Program-made: the position numbers and the translations under genes
NCBI GenBank assembly: GCA_023231005.1
Contig: JALNWG010000012.1
Location: 1-64,000 of the forward strand
Direction of reading: 5' to 3'
Source: Bacteroidales bacterium
Lineage (GTDB): Bacteria > Bacteroidota > Bacteroidia > Bacteroidales > FEN-979
DNA length: 64,000 nucleotides
Notes under the pieces: generated by a model
What the model was told of the DNA's origin: nothing
Database searches by the model: none
What the model saw: the letters and a program-made list of their open reading frames with translations, nothing else
In this document: positions 62,629 through 64,000 of the stretch, one piece after another
Position numbering within the stretch: the stretch's first letter is position 1
Layout: every line of letters starts with the position of its first letter

Positions 62629-62976
62629 CTAACTGTTGAGTTCGTCAACAACCGCTTTGAAAGCTTCCGGATGGTTCATTGCAAGGTCGGCTAAGGTTTT
62701 CCTGTTAAGGAGAATATTTTTCTCAGCAAGTTTACCGATGAAAACCGAGTATGACATTCCGTGTTCGCGAACACCTGCGTTGATACGGGTAATCCATAAT
62801 CCACGGAAATTACGCTTTTTGGTACGTCGATCCCGGTAGGCATAGCCCAAACCTTTTTCGACTGAATTTTTCGCAACGGTAAGAACATTTTTTCTTCTTC
62901 CGAATTGTCCTTTTGCCCGTTTTAGGATCTTTTTCCTTCTCTCTCTTGAGGCGACTGCATTTACTGATCTTGGCAT
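62629..62976 (-). CDS. rplT: 50S ribosomal protein L20
   Basis: This 115-aa basic protein is a full-length L20 (MPRSVNAVASRERRKKILK, FGRRKNVLTVAKNSVEKGLGYAYRDRRTKKRNFRGLWITRINAGVREHG). It binds 23S rRNA and is needed for assembly of the large subunit. It is the last gene of the thrS-infC-rpmI-rplT group, 72 bp downstream of rpmI. In many bacteria L20 represses its own operon by binding mRNA; a short stem (TTCTC/GAGAA at 63001-63015) lies in the spacer, but it is too weak to call a binding site. Confidence 0.97.
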   Translation of the reverse strand: MPRSVNAVASRERRKKILKRAKGQFGRRKNVLTVAKNSVEKGLGYAYRDRRTKKRNFRGLWITRINAGVREHGMSYSVFIGKLAEKNILLNRKTLADLAMNHPEAFKAVVDELNS

Positions 62977-63048
62977 AGTTTTAAATTTTTTGCGTTAGCG
63001 TTCTCATAGCGAGAATCTTTTGGAGCTAAACACAAGTTATACAATTAA

Positions 63049-63243
63049 TTAACCTTGAAGCATTTCTTTTACATTGGCTGCATCTGCCTTATCAACCACG
63101 GTAGAATAACCGAGATTCCTTTTTCTTTTTGTGGTTTTTTTGGTCAGAATGTGGCTTTTGTAAGCATGCTTCCGCTTGATTTTTCCGGTTCCTGTAAGAG
63201 CGAATCTTTTTTTGGCACCGGATTTGGACTTCATTTTTGGCAT
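63049..63243 (-). CDS. rpmI: 50S ribosomal protein L35
   Basis: The 64-aa basic protein is a complete L35 (MPKMKSKSGAKKRFALTGTGKIKRKHAYKSHILTKKTTKRKRNLG). It lies 50 bp after infC and 72 bp before rplT, the conserved order. Nothing is unusual about its length or its ATG start. Confidence 0.97.
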   Translation of the reverse strand: MPKMKSKSGAKKRFALTGTGKIKRKHAYKSHILTKKTTKRKRNLGYSTVVDKADAANVKEMLQG

Positions 63244-63293
63244 GATACCTTTTTGTTGAATTGTAGAATTATTGAATTATTGAATTGTAGTAT

Positions 63294-63848
63294 TTACTTT
63301 TTAGGTGTAATGACCATGATCATTCGTTTCCCTTCGAGTCGCGGCATTTGTTCGATTTTTCCTACATCAACCACTGACTGTGCAAATTTTAAAAGGATTA
63401 ATTCCCCCTGTTCTTTATAAATAATGGACCTTCCTTTAAAATAAACATCGACTTTCACTTTAGCTCCTTCTTTTAGGAACCTGATTGCATGATTCAATTT
63501 AAAATTGAAATCATGATCATCGGTATTTGGACCCAAGCGGATTTCCTTAATAATAATTTTTGCCGTTTTTGCTTTCATCTCCTTTTGTTTCCTTTTCAAT
63601 TCATAAAGAAACTTTTTGTAGTCGATTACTTTGCAAACAGGAGGATTGGCAGTTGGTGAAATTTCAACTAAATCCAGTCCGAAATTTTCGGCTAAGCTCA
63701 AGGCTTCACGGATATTGTATATCCCTGGTTGAATATTATCCCCAACTACCCGAACCACAGGTGCTTTAATCCACTGGTTGATATTATAAGGTTCTTCTTT
63801 TTTGCCCGGTTTCGGATAACGTCGTGGGGCATTCGTTTGTGTTACTAT
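63294..63848 (-). CDS. infC: Translation initiation factor IF-3, probable AUA start
   Basis: This is IF-3, with the N-domain VRVVGDNIQPGIYNIREALSLAENFGLDLVEISPTANPPVCKVIDYKKFLYE and the C-domain KIIIKEIRLGPNTDDHDFNFKLNHAIRFLKEGAKVKV. A GTG start at 63758 would cut off conserved residues before VVRVVGDN (EEPYNINQWIKAP, typical of IF-3). The frame stays open upstream to a TGA at about 63876 but has no ATG, GTG or TTG. An ATA codon at 63848-63846 lies 8 nt after TAGGAG, a strong ribosome site, giving a 184-aa protein (residue 2 onward VTQTNAPRRYPKPGKKEEPYNIN). Non-AUG starts are known for infC and underlie its autoregulation. Confidence 0.9.
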   Translation of the reverse strand: MVTQTNAPRRYPKPGKKEEPYNINQWIKAPVVRVVGDNIQPGIYNIREALSLAENFGLDLVEISPTANPPVCKVIDYKKFLYELKRKQKEMKAKTAKIIIKEIRLGPNTDDHDFNFKLNHAIRFLKEGAKVKVDVYFKGRSIIYKEQGELILLKFAQSVVDVGKIEQMPRLEGKRMIMVITPKK

Positions 63849-63856
63849 ACGATTTT

Positions 63857-63862
63857 CTCCTA
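63857..63862 (-). promoter_or_regulatory. infC ribosome binding site TAGGAG
   Basis: On the minus strand TAGGAG ends 8 nt before the ATA at 63848. It is among the strongest ribosome sites in the window, which otherwise has weak ones, and it is the main reason for placing the infC start at the ATA codon. Confidence 0.7.
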
Positions 63863-63882
63863 TGTTAAATAATCATTTAATA

Positions 63883-64000
63883 TTACCCTATTTCTCCCAA
63901 TTCTTTATTGGCTTCTTCTTTAACTAACCGAATAAAATCTTCGATTTTTTGTGGTCCCAAGTCTCCAATTCCATGACGACGAACCGATACAGAACCTTCT
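63883..64000 (-). CDS. thrS: Threonyl-tRNA synthetase, C-terminal end (5' partial)
   Basis: Only the last 39 codons and the stop are inside the window, cut by the right edge. The translation EGSVSVRRHGIGDLGPQKIEDFIRLVKEEANKELGEIG matches the anticodon-binding domain end of ThrRS, where (V/I)SVRR.(G)..DLG is characteristic. The enzyme charges tRNA-Thr. It lies 34 bp upstream of infC, in the usual thrS-infC-rpmI-rplT order. Confidence 0.85.
   Translation of the reverse strand, partial: EGSVSVRRHGIGDLGPQKIEDFIRLVKEEANKELGEIG

Noticed and set aside
62997..63020. Short stem TTCTC/GAGAA between rpmI and rplT as an L20 autoregulation site
   Set aside because: Five base pairs with a short loop are too weak, and L20 sites are normally larger structures; no support beyond position.
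63865..63876. Three-codon minimal ORF (ATG ATT ATT TAA) upstream of infC on the minus strand
   Set aside because: Such short ORFs are expected by chance in AT-rich DNA and it has no ribosome site of its own; not enough for an attenuator claim.

Overview
The window reads as a chromosomal segment of a low-GC (by eye roughly 38-40 %) member of the Bacteroidota. The evidence is TAnnTTTG-type -7 promoter boxes, carboxypeptidase-like TonB receptors, type IX secretion (T9SS) sorting domains with a PorP/SprF protein, a GldI-type lipoprotein, weak Shine-Dalgarno sequences and frequent TTG starts. No rRNA, tRNA, insertion sequence, phage or CRISPR array was seen. Both ends cut genes: a FAD-dependent oxidoreductase on the left and thrS on the right.

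Region 1 (1-15.8 kb, + strand) looks like the right part of a biosynthetic gene cluster of unknown product. It holds a CrtI-like oxidoreductase, a membrane-anchored C45/acyltransferase-type Ntn hydrolase, a B12-type radical SAM enzyme, a TonB receptor, a cysteine-rich 586-aa protein I cannot place, a family-2 O-methyltransferase, an ABC-2 permease without an ATPase, an HTH-like protein, a BtrH-type acyltransferase, a free acyl carrier protein, a sulfotransferase-like protein, a small beta-barrel and a PaaK-like adenylating enzyme. The combination suggests that an acid is activated, loaded on the carrier protein, tailored and passed to an acceptor by BtrH-type acyl transfer. The core synthases, if any, would lie left of the window.

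Region 2 (15.8-25.7 kb) is housekeeping: a secreted protein, a lipoprotein amidohydrolase, a DUF6580-like membrane protein, mutL, two tandem rhomboids, a membrane-tethered EEP-family hydrolase and uvrB.

Region 3 (25.7-47.6 kb, + strand) is a Wzx/Wzy-type exopolysaccharide locus. It runs from a receiver protein to an initiating sugar transferase with a degenerate receiver, a half-length TolC-like protein, a Wzz-type protein carrying a LysM domain and a decayed kinase domain, Wzx, Wzy, a 45-aa membrane peptide, two tandem pairs of GT2 enzymes, a GT4, a GT/hexapeptide-acyltransferase fusion, another GT2, a secreted beta-helix protein with a T9SS tail and a zinc-ribbon methyltransferase. It ends with two hybrid histidine kinases, the first of which has Gln in place of the phospho-acceptor His.

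Region 4 (47.6-57.4 kb, - strand) is a surface and secretion block: a three-FKBP lipoprotein, a type-B-tailed deacetylase-like protein, PorP/SprF, a type-A-tailed paralogue, then gldI and a DHH phosphoesterase. Region 5 (57.4-64 kb) has ndk, an XRE regulator beside an AT-rich gap with palindromes, DUF4301, YdcF/SanA-like and thioredoxin-like genes, and finally thrS-infC-rpmI-rplT on the minus strand, where infC appears to start at AUA.
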